Positions 15,613 to 21,400 of a stretch of DNA of 21,400 nt are shown piece after piece. The position numbers and the translations under genes are program-made. Under the pieces are notes generated by a model that was not told the origin of the DNA, searched no databases, and worked only from the letters and a program-made list of their open reading frames with translations. Source of the DNA: Thermoplasmatota archaeon (GTDB lineage Bacteria; Pseudomonadota; Gammaproteobacteria; Burkholderiales; Thiobacillaceae); NCBI GenBank assembly GCA_023475455.1, contig JAMCVR010000133.1, positions 7,412 to 28,811 of the forward strand, in the 5' to 3' direction. Each line of letters opens with the position of its first letter. The stretch's first letter is position 1.

Positions 15613-15642
15613 AAACAAGGTCTGCATTGGCAGGCCTTGTTT
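15613..15642. terminator. Bidirectional terminator between folE2 and protease gene
   Basis: A 13-bp stem (AAACAAGGTCTGC 15613-15625, GCAGGCCTTGTTT 15630-15642) with one G-U wobble and a 4-nt loop. The A-rich 5' foot and T-rich 3' foot supply the U-tract in either direction. It is in the 52-base gap between two convergent genes. Confidence 0.75.
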
Positions 15643-15659
15643 GCATTGAGCGCGGTGAA

Positions 15660-16310
15660 TCAGTAGCGCTGCGTCAGCGTCATCGTCTGCCCGTCGCGCT
15701 TCATTTCCATCCGGTTCAGGAAACTCATGCCGAGGAGCGGCACGTTCAAGCCCGTCTCCACCACCAGGCCCTCGACCTGGTTGACGCTGATGCTCCCCAC
15801 CTTGACGGTGTTGAAAGTGACGCGCCAGGCCGGCACCACACCGGCCGCCGTGCTTACGCCCGCAGCCTGGCCTGCCCTGTAATCGAGCCCGATGCGTTTG
15901 GCCTCGGCCGCACTGATGGCGATCGACGTCGCGCCCGTATCGACCAGAAAGGTCATCGGATAGCCGTTGAGCGAACCCGCCGCGGCGAAATGGCCGCGCG
16001 CGTCGGCGGTGAGCGAAACGCTCTGGCGCTCGCCCGTTGCCGCCCCGCCGGCGAACGACTGTCCCATGCCCAGGGTGCGGCGTTTGCCGTCGACGTCGAA
16101 GCTGGCGCTGTCCGAGTCCGCAGCCAGCAGCTTCACCCCGCCCATCCTCTGCCCCACGCTCAGCGTGCGCGGCTTGCCGCCGTCGATGCTGACGATGGCC
16201 TTGTCCCTGAAAAGGCCCACCACCGACACGCTGGTCGCCCAGGCGGACGTGCAGACGAACGCGCCGGCAGCTAAGATGAGCGGGATTGATTTTCGGGAAA
16301 GCGCCATCAT
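15660..16310 (-). CDS. Secreted or periplasmic retropepsin-like aspartic protease
   Basis: A 216-aa exported protein of the bacterial clan AA aspartic protease group (TIGR02281 type). Residues 1-25 are a signal peptide ending in SAWA. The C-terminal domain (about 95-216) has the catalytic motif FLVDTGATSIAIS with DTGAT at 124-128, and the family end VPLLGMSFLNRMEMKRDGQTMTLTQRY. The N-terminal part (26-90) contains two short repeated units resembling VSIDGGKPRTLSVGQRM and FDVDGKRRTLGMGQSF, which look like a duplicated beta motif. Proteases of this type are single-domain and act as homodimers. Two adjacent ATG codons are possible starts; AGGA lies six bases before the first. The start overlaps that of the divergent amidotransferase gene. 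Confidence 0.88.
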   Translation of the reverse strand: MMALSRKSIPLILAAGAFVCTSAWATSVSVVGLFRDKAIVSIDGGKPRTLSVGQRMGGVKLLAADSDSASFDVDGKRRTLGMGQSFAGGAATGERQSVSLTADARGHFAAAGSLNGYPMTFLVDTGATSIAISAAEAKRIGLDYRAGQAAGVSTAAGVVPAWRVTFNTVKVGSISVNQVEGLVVETGLNVPLLGMSFLNRMEMKRDGQTMTLTQRY

Positions 16311-17019
16311 GCATCCTGTTCTGATTTTTCGTCATTCCCCCACCGAAGGGCCGGGGTATTTCACCACGTTTCTGGATCGCCACGATATTCCCTGGCAACT
16401 GGTGCGCATCGACGCCGGCGACGCCGTGCCCGATACCCTTAACGGCGTTTCCGGCCTCTGCTTGATGGGCGGGCCGATGAGCGTGAACGACGACCTGCCC
16501 TGGATTCCAGCCGAACTGGCCCTGATCCGCGAAGCCGTCGCGTCCGACATCCCGGTGATCGGCCACTGCCTGGGCGGCCAGTTGATGGCCAAGGCGCTGG
16601 GCGGCTCGGTCGGCGCCAACCCGGTCAAGGAGATCGGCTGGGGCGACGTCCGCATCACCGACGCCGACGCCGCCCGCCCCTGGCTGGGCGACGCGACGCA
16701 CCCGATGCCGGCCTTCCACTGGCATGGCGAAACCTTCACCCTGCCGCCGGGCGCCACGCGCATCCTCGAAAGCGCCTTCTGCGCCAACCAGGCCTATGTG
16801 CTGAACGACCGCCACATCGGCATGCAGTGCCACGTCGAAATGACGCCCGAACTCATCGCCAGCTGGTGCGACAACGGCGCCGCCGAGATTGCCGCCAGCG
16901 ACAGCCCCGGCGTGCAGTCGGTTGCGGCCATTCAATCGGACCTGACCGCCCGCACCGTCCAACTGCACCAATTGGCGGACAAAATTTATTCCCGCTGGAT
17001 TCAAGGGCTTAGAAAATAA
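16309..17019 (+). CDS. Class I glutamine amidotransferase-like protein
   Basis: A 236-aa cytoplasmic protein with one class I glutamine amidotransferase domain, similar to the amidotransferase part of GMP synthase. The nucleophile elbow is GHCLGGQ with Cys87, and the other triad members are His175 and Glu177 in QCHVEMT. GGPMSVNDDLPW near 54 is typical of the stand-alone members of this family, some of which hydrolyse gamma-glutamyl compounds. The acceptor is unknown. The ATG at 16309 is preceded by GGGAA about eight to ten bases upstream; an earlier ATG at 16276 lies inside the divergent protease gene and is less likely. It shares two bases with the start codon of that divergent gene. Confidence 0.9.
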   Translation: MHPVLIFRHSPTEGPGYFTTFLDRHDIPWQLVRIDAGDAVPDTLNGVSGLCLMGGPMSVNDDLPWIPAELALIREAVASDIPVIGHCLGGQLMAKALGGSVGANPVKEIGWGDVRITDADAARPWLGDATHPMPAFHWHGETFTLPPGATRILESAFCANQAYVLNDRHIGMQCHVEMTPELIASWCDNGAAEIAASDSPGVQSVAAIQSDLTARTVQLHQLADKIYSRWIQGLRK

Positions 17020-17045
17020 TCGCACGGCCCGCCCCGGAAAGACGC

Positions 17046-17073
17046 TGGACAGCCGCATCGCGCGGCGTAGGAT
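17046..17073 (+). promoter_or_regulatory. Candidate promoter for the 137-aa protein gene
   Basis: TGGACA (17046-17051) and TAGGAT (17068-17073) are spaced by 16 bases, matching five and four of six consensus positions. The leader would be about 45 bases. Confidence 0.42.
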
Positions 17074-17126
17074 AGGCACCGGATTCACGTCCAGTTTCAA
17101 AAGCAATATCAGACAACGGAGGCTTT

Positions 17127-17540
17127 ATGCAAAACGTCGATTACGCCAACTTCGATTTCGGCGAACGCCTGAACGGTTTCATTCAGGAGGTCATGAATTA
17201 CGGGGGCGCGCCCCGCACCGAAGCCGATCTCACCGAAGGCCAGAAAGTCTTCGTGCGCGCGGTCAAGCGCGAAATGGTCAAGTATGCCGACCCCAACCGC
17301 CAGGGCTATCCGCACAACCTGCTGGAGCAGATGGAATCCTTCACCCGCACCATCGGCGATTTGCACAACTCCTACTTCGATTCGGGCATGCGCAAGGTCA
17401 GCGACTGTCTCTACAACCGCTGGAAAATGCTTTACGAAGAGACCAAGAAGCTGGCCGCGGCCGGTGCCGACACCAAACCCGCCTGGGTCGACGTGATCAA
17501 GACCGAGCAGACCGACATGCCCGCCTTCTTTGACGCGTAA
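17127..17540 (+). CDS. Conserved-looking 137-aa soluble protein, function unknown
   Basis: I do not recognise this protein. It is 137 aa, mostly helical and highly charged, with no signal peptide or membrane segment and a single cysteine (about residue 93). Aromatic residues are frequent near the N-terminus (VDYANFDFGERLNGFIQEV) and in the middle helix (ESFTRTIGDLHNSYFDSGMRK). The coding quality is good: GGAGG lies six bases before the ATG and a plausible promoter lies upstream. A strong terminator follows the stop, so it is transcribed alone, between the glutamine amidotransferase and sat. A link to sulfur oxidation is possible from position only; the terminator argues against co-transcription with sat. 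Confidence 0.82.
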   Translation: MQNVDYANFDFGERLNGFIQEVMNYGGAPRTEADLTEGQKVFVRAVKREMVKYADPNRQGYPHNLLEQMESFTRTIGDLHNSYFDSGMRKVSDCLYNRWKMLYEETKKLAAAGADTKPAWVDVIKTEQTDMPAFFDA

Positions 17541-17556
17541 GCAATTGTTCCCAAAC

Positions 17557-17583
17557 AAAAAAGCCCGGAAATCCGGGCTTTTT
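17557..17583. terminator. Strong terminator after the 137-aa protein gene
   Basis: A GCCCGG / CCGGGC stem (17563-17568 and 17573-17578), extendable by A-T pairs, is flanked by six A residues (17557-17562) and five T residues (17579-17583). It acts in the plus direction after the stop at 17540 and could act on the minus strand too. Confidence 0.92.
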
Positions 17584-17613
17584 GCTTTCTCAGATGAATA
17601 TCAAACCCGCTTA

Positions 17614-17664
17614 TCCTCAAATAAAAATAAAGGATTATTCAGGCGCCAGGCCCGGTGCTATTCT
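17614..17664 (+). promoter_or_regulatory. Candidate extended -10 promoter for sat with A/T-rich upstream region
   Basis: TGCTATTCT (17656-17664) is an extended -10 element (TG-n-TATTCT). No good -35 is present, but bases 17611-17640 are strikingly A/T-rich for this GC-rich genome, as in UP elements. A 6-bp inverted repeat, AGACTT / AAGTCT (17669-17674 and 17688-17693), lies at the predicted start of the transcript, just before the GAGGAG of sat, and could be an operator or leader hairpin. Confidence 0.42.
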
Positions 17665-17704
17665 GCCCAGACTTTAATACCCCCATCAAGTCTGAGGAGA
17701 CAGC

Positions 17705-18913
17705 ATGTCCAAACTGGTACGCCCCCACGGTGGCGGTGAACTCAAGCCCCTGCTGCTGACGGGCGCCGCCCTCGCCGCCGAAAAAGCCCGCGCCGCCTCG
17801 CTGCCCAAGGTCAGGATGAGTTCGCGCGAAACCGGCGACCTCATCATGATGGGTATCGGCGGCTTCACCCCGCTGGACGGCTTCATGACCCATGCCGACT
17901 GGCAGGGCGTGTGCGACGGTATGAAGATGGCCAACGGCCTGTTCTGGCCCATCCCCATCACCCTCTCCACCGATGACGAATCCGTCAAGGCCGGCGACGA
18001 CATCGCCCTCACCGACGGCGAGACCGGCGCCATCATGGGCACCATGAAAATCACCGAGAAGTACGCCATCGACAAGGCCCACGAGTGCATGCAGGTCTAC
18101 AAGACCACCGACCTCGAGCACCCCGGCGTCAAGATGGTCATGGCGCAGGGCAAATACAACCTGGCCGGCCCGGTCAAGGTGCTGTCCACCGGCACGTTCA
18201 AGGAGGAATACGGCGACCAGTTCATGACCCCCGCCGAAACCCGCGCGGCCTTCGAGAAAATGGGCTGGAGCCGCGTCGCCGCGTTCCAGACCCGCAACCC
18301 GATGCACCGTTCGCACGAGTACCTGGCCAAGATCGCCATCGAGACCATGGACGGCGTGCTGATCCACTCCCTGCTGGGCGCGCTGAAGCCGGGCGACATT
18401 CCCGCCGAAGTCCGCTCCGAGGCCATCGGCGTGCTGATCGACAACTACTTCGCCCCCAACACCGTGATCCAGGCCGGCTACCCGCTCGACATGCGCTACG
18501 CCGGTCCGCGCGAAGCGCTGCTGCACGCCCTGTTCCGCCAGAACTACGGCTGCTCGCACCTGATCGTCGGCCGCGACCACGCCGGCGTGGGCGACTACTA
18601 CGGCCCCTTCGACGCGCAGAAGATTTTCGACGAAATCCCCAAGGGTTCGCTCGAAACCGTGAACATGAACATCGACTGGACCTTCTGGTGCAAGAAGTGC
18701 GGCGGCATGGCCTCGCAGCGCACCTGCCCGCACACCAAGGAGGACCGCATCCTGTTGTCCGGCACCAAGGTTCGCGCCATGCTCTCCGAAGGCCAGGATC
18801 TGCCGGTCGAATTCAGCCGCCCCGAAGTCGCCAAGGTGCTGCAGAAATACTACGCCGGCCTCTCCGCGGAGCAGAACGTCAAGGTCGAATTGAAAGGCCA
18901 CTCGGCAGCGTGA
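17705..18913 (+). CDS. sat: ATP sulfurylase (dissimilatory type)
   Basis: A 402-aa cytoplasmic enzyme. In sulfur oxidisers it runs in reverse of assimilation, converting APS and pyrophosphate to sulfate and ATP. The nucleotide site is [11 protein letters not shown] (QTRN 195-198, HRSH 201-204), followed by VGRDHAGVG and [10 protein letters not shown] zinc-binding pattern, [16 protein letters not shown] with Cys329, Cys332, Cys341 and His343, is seen near the C-terminal part, as in the monofunctional bacterial/archaeal dissimilatory Sat. No APS kinase domain is present. The start is fixed by GAGGAG five bases upstream. It lies 184 bases upstream of aprB, with a hairpin between, so the genes may be partly co-transcribed. 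The neighbouring aprBA confirms the dissimilatory role. Confidence 0.97.
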   Translation: MSKLVRPHGGGELKPLLLTGAALAAEKARAASLPKVRMSSRETGDLIMMGIGGFTPLDGFMTHADWQGVCDGMKMANGLFWPIPITLSTDDESVKAGDDIALTDGETGAIMGTMKITEKYAIDKAHECMQVYKTTDLEHPGVKMVMAQGKYNLAGPVKVLSTGTFKEEYGDQFMTPAETRAAFEKMGWSRVAAFQTRNPMHRSHEYLAKIAIETMDGVLIHSLLGALKPGDIPAEVRSEAIGVLIDNYFAPNTVIQAGYPLDMRYAGPREALLHALFRQNYGCSHLIVGRDHAGVGDYYGPFDAQKIFDEIPKGSLETVNMNIDWTFWCKKCGGMASQRTCPHTKEDRILLSGTKVRAMLSEGQDLPVEFSRPEVAKVLQKYYAGLSAEQNVKVELKGHSAA

Positions 18914-18918
18914 TTTTC

Positions 18919-18942
18919 CCCTCCGGCAACCATGCCGGAGGG
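18919..18942 (+). terminator. Hairpin between sat and aprB
   Basis: A perfect 10-bp stem (CCCTCCGGCA 18919-18928, TGCCGGAGGG 18933-18942) with the loop ACCA, three bases past the sat stop. Only ATTT follows, so it may attenuate rather than stop transcription. No clear promoter was found in the rest of the gap before aprB. Confidence 0.6.
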
Positions 18943-19097
18943 ATTTCGCCCCGTTCGCAGCGGCAATCGATCGGGGCAAGGGTTTTAGGACACGAGCCTA
19001 CCGGAAGCGGATTCGCGAGTCGCCCCGGCCAAGGACGGGTTCAGTTCTAGACGGACCGCGACGGTCGCGGATTGTTAGCCAACTGAAGGAGACTGTA

Positions 19098-19583
19098 ATG
19101 CCAACCTATGTTCGTACCGACAAGTGCGACGGCTGCAAGGGTCAGGACAAGACCGCCTGCATGTATATCTGCCCGCACGACCTGATGAAGCTGGACAAGG
19201 ACGGTTCGGAAACCGGCCACGCCATGCGCGCGTTCAACCAGGAGCCCGAGCAGTGCTGGGAATGCTATTCCTGCGTGAAGATCTGCCCGCAGCAGGCGAT
19301 CGAAGCCCGCCACTACGCCGATGTCGTGCCGCTGGGCGGCATGGTGCAGCCGCTGCGCGGTTCCGATTCCATCATGTGGACCATCAAGTTCCGCAACGGT
19401 ACGCTGAAGCGCTTCAAGTTTCCGATCCGCACCACCCCCGAAGGCTCGATCGACCCCTTCGGCGGCAAGCCGACCGCCAGCCTGGCCAACATCACCGCGA
19501 CCGGTTTCTTCACCGGCTCGGCCGATGGCGGCATCACCAGGGGCTATCGCCCCGGCAATCCCGCTGAACTGATCCGCAAGTAA
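19098..19583 (+). CDS. aprB: Adenylylsulfate reductase beta subunit
   Basis: A 161-aa ferredoxin-like subunit that carries electrons between the AprA flavin and the membrane. It binds two [4Fe-4S] clusters: the eight cysteines are Cys10, 13, 21 and 25 (CDGCKGQDKTACMYICP) and Cys53, 56, 59 and 63 (CWECYSCVKICP). The C-terminal tail (about 100-161) is the extension that wraps around AprA. The length is normal for lithotrophic sulfur oxidisers. AAGGAG lies eight bases before the ATG. aprA follows 18 bases downstream, so the two are one transcription unit. No aprM or qmo gene is visible in the window, so the membrane partner is not identified. Confidence 0.97.
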   Translation: MPTYVRTDKCDGCKGQDKTACMYICPHDLMKLDKDGSETGHAMRAFNQEPEQCWECYSCVKICPQQAIEARHYADVVPLGGMVQPLRGSDSIMWTIKFRNGTLKRFKFPIRTTPEGSIDPFGGKPTASLANITATGFFTGSADGGITRGYRPGNPAELIRK

Positions 19584-19601
19584 TCTAGAGAGGTAAACGA
19601 A

Positions 19602-21392
19602 ATGGCTGGAGAATTTGGTAATCCCGAAGTTATCCAGGAGGAACTCGACATCCTCCTGATCGGCGGCGGCATGGCTTGCTGCGGCGCCGGTTACGAAGTC
19701 ATGCGCTGGGCAGACGCCGCCAAGGCCGAGCTGGGCATGGACCTGAAGATCAAGCTGGTCGACAAGGCCGCGATGGACCGTTCCGGCGCCGTGGCGCAGG
19801 GCCTGTCCGCGATCAACACCTACATCGGCACCGAGCAGGATCCCGCCGACTACGCCCGCATGGTCTCCAACGACCTGATGGGCATCACCCGTGACGACCT
19901 CGCCTACGACCTCGGCCGCCACGTCGACGACTCCGTGCACCTGTTCGAGGAATGGGGCCTGCCGATCTGGAAAACCGACGAAAACGGCGAGCGCCACGAC
20001 GGCGCCCAGGGCCTGCCCGCGCTGAAGGACGGCGGCAAGCCCGTGCGTTCCGGCAAATGGCAGATCATGATCAACGGCGAATCCTACAAGTGGATCGTTG
20101 CCGAAGCCACCAAGAAGGCGCTCGGCATGGATCGCATCCAGGAACGCATCTTCATCGTCAAGCTGGTCAACGACAAGAACGACCCCAACCGCATCGCCGG
20201 TGCCGTCGGCTTCTCGACCCGCGACCACAAGGTCTACGTCTACAAGGCCAAGGCCATCCTGCTGGCCGCCGGCGGCTGCGTGAACATCTTCCGTCCGCGC
20301 TCCGTCGGTGAAGGCACCGGCCGCGCCTGGTACCCGGTGTGGAACGCCGGTTCGACCTACGCCATGGCTGCCGAAGCCGGCGCCGAGCTGACCATGATGG
20401 AAAACCGCTTCGTGCCCGCCCGCTTCAAGGACGGCTACGGCCCGGTAGGCGCCTGGTTCCTGCTGTTCAAGGCCCAGGCCGTCAACGCCTACGGCGAAGT
20501 CTACATGGTGAAGAACAAGGAACTGCTGAACGACTACCCCCCCTACGGGCAGGCGGCCGTTCCCGCATCGTGCCTGCGTAACCATCTGATGCTGAAGGAA
20601 ATGAAGGAAGGCCGCGGCCCCATCTACATGGACACCGTGACCGCTTTGGCCAAACTGCGCGAGACCCTGACCCCGCGCGAAGTGAAGCACCTCGAAGCCG
20701 AAGCCTGGGAAGACTTCCTCGACATGTGCGTCGGCCAGTGCGGCATCTGGGTGGGCGAGAACATCGAGCCGGAAAAGAAGAACTCCGAACTGATGCCGAC
20801 CGAGCCCTACCTGCTCGGCTCGCACTCCGGCTGCTGCGGCATCTGGGTGTCGGGTCCGACCGATCTGGGCGCACCGACCTTGGAACATCATGCTGACGCT
20901 GACAAGATTCCGGCGCACCTGCCCAAGGGCTGGAGCTGGGGCTACCGCTCGATGACCACGGTCAAGGGGCTGTTCACCGCCGGCGACGGCGTGGGCGCGT
21001 CCGGCCACAAGTTCTCCTCCGGCTCGCACGCCGAAGGCCGCATGTGCGCCAAGTCCATGGTCAAGTACTGCATCGACAACAAGGACCTGAAGCCCGAACT
21101 CGACACCTCCGTCGAGCAGCTGGTGGAAGAGATCTACAAGCCGGTGCGTACCTTCCTCGAGCACAAGGACTACACCACGGCGATCGACGTCAACCCCCAC
21201 TACATCACGCCCAAGATGCTGCAGTTCCGTCTGCAGAAGATCATGGACGAGTACGTGGCCGGCGTCGCGACCTACTACACGACCAATGCCAACATGCTGG
21301 GCGTGGCCGAGGACAAGCTGAACATGCTGAAGGAAGACGCCGAGAAGATGCGTGCGAAGGCAGGCGGCCGTTCCCGCATCGTGCCTGCGTAA
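19602..21392 (+). CDS. aprA: Adenylylsulfate reductase alpha subunit, 3' end broken by duplication
   Basis: The flavoprotein subunit that oxidises sulfite plus AMP to APS in the cytoplasm. The FAD-binding Rossmann motif is ILLIGGGMACCGAGYE (GGG from residue 21). Also visible are RSVGEGTGRAWYPVWN, YPPYGQAAVPASCLRNHLM, LGSHSGCCGIW and AGDGVGASGHKFSSGSHAEGR, all family features. The start has GAGAGG upstream. The first 586 residues are normal, but from 21359 the sequence repeats 20548 onward in a different phase, adding AGGRSRIVPA and then a stop. The usual C-terminus, several tens of residues starting near DLHELLR, is missing. Either the gene really is broken here, or the junction is an assembly error; an essential role for this enzyme would favour the latter. 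Confidence 0.9.
   Translation: MAGEFGNPEVIQEELDILLIGGGMACCGAGYEVMRWADAAKAELGMDLKIKLVDKAAMDRSGAVAQGLSAINTYIGTEQDPADYARMVSNDLMGITRDDLAYDLGRHVDDSVHLFEEWGLPIWKTDENGERHDGAQGLPALKDGGKPVRSGKWQIMINGESYKWIVAEATKKALGMDRIQERIFIVKLVNDKNDPNRIAGAVGFSTRDHKVYVYKAKAILLAAGGCVNIFRPRSVGEGTGRAWYPVWNAGSTYAMAAEAGAELTMMENRFVPARFKDGYGPVGAWFLLFKAQAVNAYGEVYMVKNKELLNDYPPYGQAAVPASCLRNHLMLKEMKEGRGPIYMDTVTALAKLRETLTPREVKHLEAEAWEDFLDMCVGQCGIWVGENIEPEKKNSELMPTEPYLLGSHSGCCGIWVSGPTDLGAPTLEHHADADKIPAHLPKGWSWGYRSMTTVKGLFTAGDGVGASGHKFSSGSHAEGRMCAKSMVKYCIDNKDLKPELDTSVEQLVEEIYKPVRTFLEHKDYTTAIDVNPHYITPKMLQFRLQKIMDEYVAGVATYYTTNANMLGVAEDKLNMLKEDAEKMRAKAGGRSRIVPA
20548..20589. repeat. 811-bp tandem duplication, start of copy 1
   Basis: These 42 bases within aprA are identical to the last 42 bases of the window (21359-21400), with a period of 811. 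Identity begins after a mismatch at 20547/21358. Because the window ends, how far the second copy runs is unknown. Confidence 0.9.
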
Positions 21393-21400
21393 CCATCTGA
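21359..21400. repeat. 811-bp tandem duplication, start of copy 2
   Basis: Start of the second copy, joined to the aprA reading frame at 21358/21359 in a shifted phase. It makes the frame end at 21390-21392 (TAA). GG at 21359-21360 could be shared with the original aprA sequence, so the true junction may lie two bases later. Confidence 0.9.

Noticed and set aside
19047..21200. Minus-strand open frame of 717 codons over aprBA
   Set aside because: Antisense to clear aprB and aprA; an effect of GC-rich third positions.
1..21400. tRNA, rRNA, CRISPR array, toxin-antitoxin or defence genes
   Set aside because: None seen on either strand; the only long direct repeats are the three tandem duplications, which lack the spacer pattern of CRISPR.

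Overview
The window comes from a GC-rich, probably chemolithotrophic sulfur-oxidising betaproteobacterium of the Thiobacillus type. The main evidence is the sat - aprB - aprA block at 17.7-21.4 kb (ATP sulfurylase plus both APS reductase subunits). The rest is ordinary housekeeping (aconitase, xseB-ispA-dxs, folE2, cnoX-like), and no phage, plasmid, IS or CRISPR signal was seen. The genus is inferred from gene content and protein character, not from a search.

Layout. 1-291: 3' end of an aconitase gene. 525-4621, minus strand: a small Rossmann-fold protein, a FIST sensor protein, an 87-aa coiled-coil protein and a MASE1-GGDEF-EAL cyclic-di-GMP enzyme; the last three form a tight operon. 4835-7409, plus strand: three overlapping genes for proline iminopeptidase, a CnoX/YbbN-like thioredoxin-TPR protein and a DUF3025 protein. 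7404-8805, minus strand: a SpoIIAA-like protein and a secreted Adhesin_E-like protein, broken up by a 647-bp tandem duplication. 8833-10870, minus strand: an EamA-type transporter and, separated from it by a strong terminator, a Rieske oxygenase. 11065-14703, plus strand: xseB-ispA-dxs, interrupted by a 631-bp tandem duplication that creates an extra Dxs-IspA hybrid frame. 14795-15607: folE2 behind a promoter carrying an IscR/Rrf2-like operator. 15660-17019: a retropepsin-like protease and a glutamine amidotransferase, divergent with overlapping start codons. 17127-17540: an unknown 137-aa protein. 17705 to the end: sat, aprB, aprA.

How the genes work together. Sat and AprBA form the cytoplasmic sulfite to APS to sulfate pathway, yielding ATP. 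XseB, IspA and Dxs form a compact operon, two of whose members act in isoprenoid synthesis. FIST plus the small protein plus the diguanylate cyclase/phosphodiesterase look like a sensory input/output module.

The most unusual feature is structural. Three direct tandem duplications with no difference found between copies (period 647, 631 and 811 bp, the last cut by the window edge) lie within about 14 kb. None has a period divisible by three, and the junctions show short shared sequence (3 bp, 11 bp, and at least 2 bp). The first two leave at least one intact copy of every gene; the third breaks aprA. They may be recent rearrangements or assembly errors, and the sequence alone cannot decide. 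I found no clearly new defence or mobile system; the FIST / small protein / MASE1-GGDEF-EAL operon is the best candidate for an under-described functional unit.
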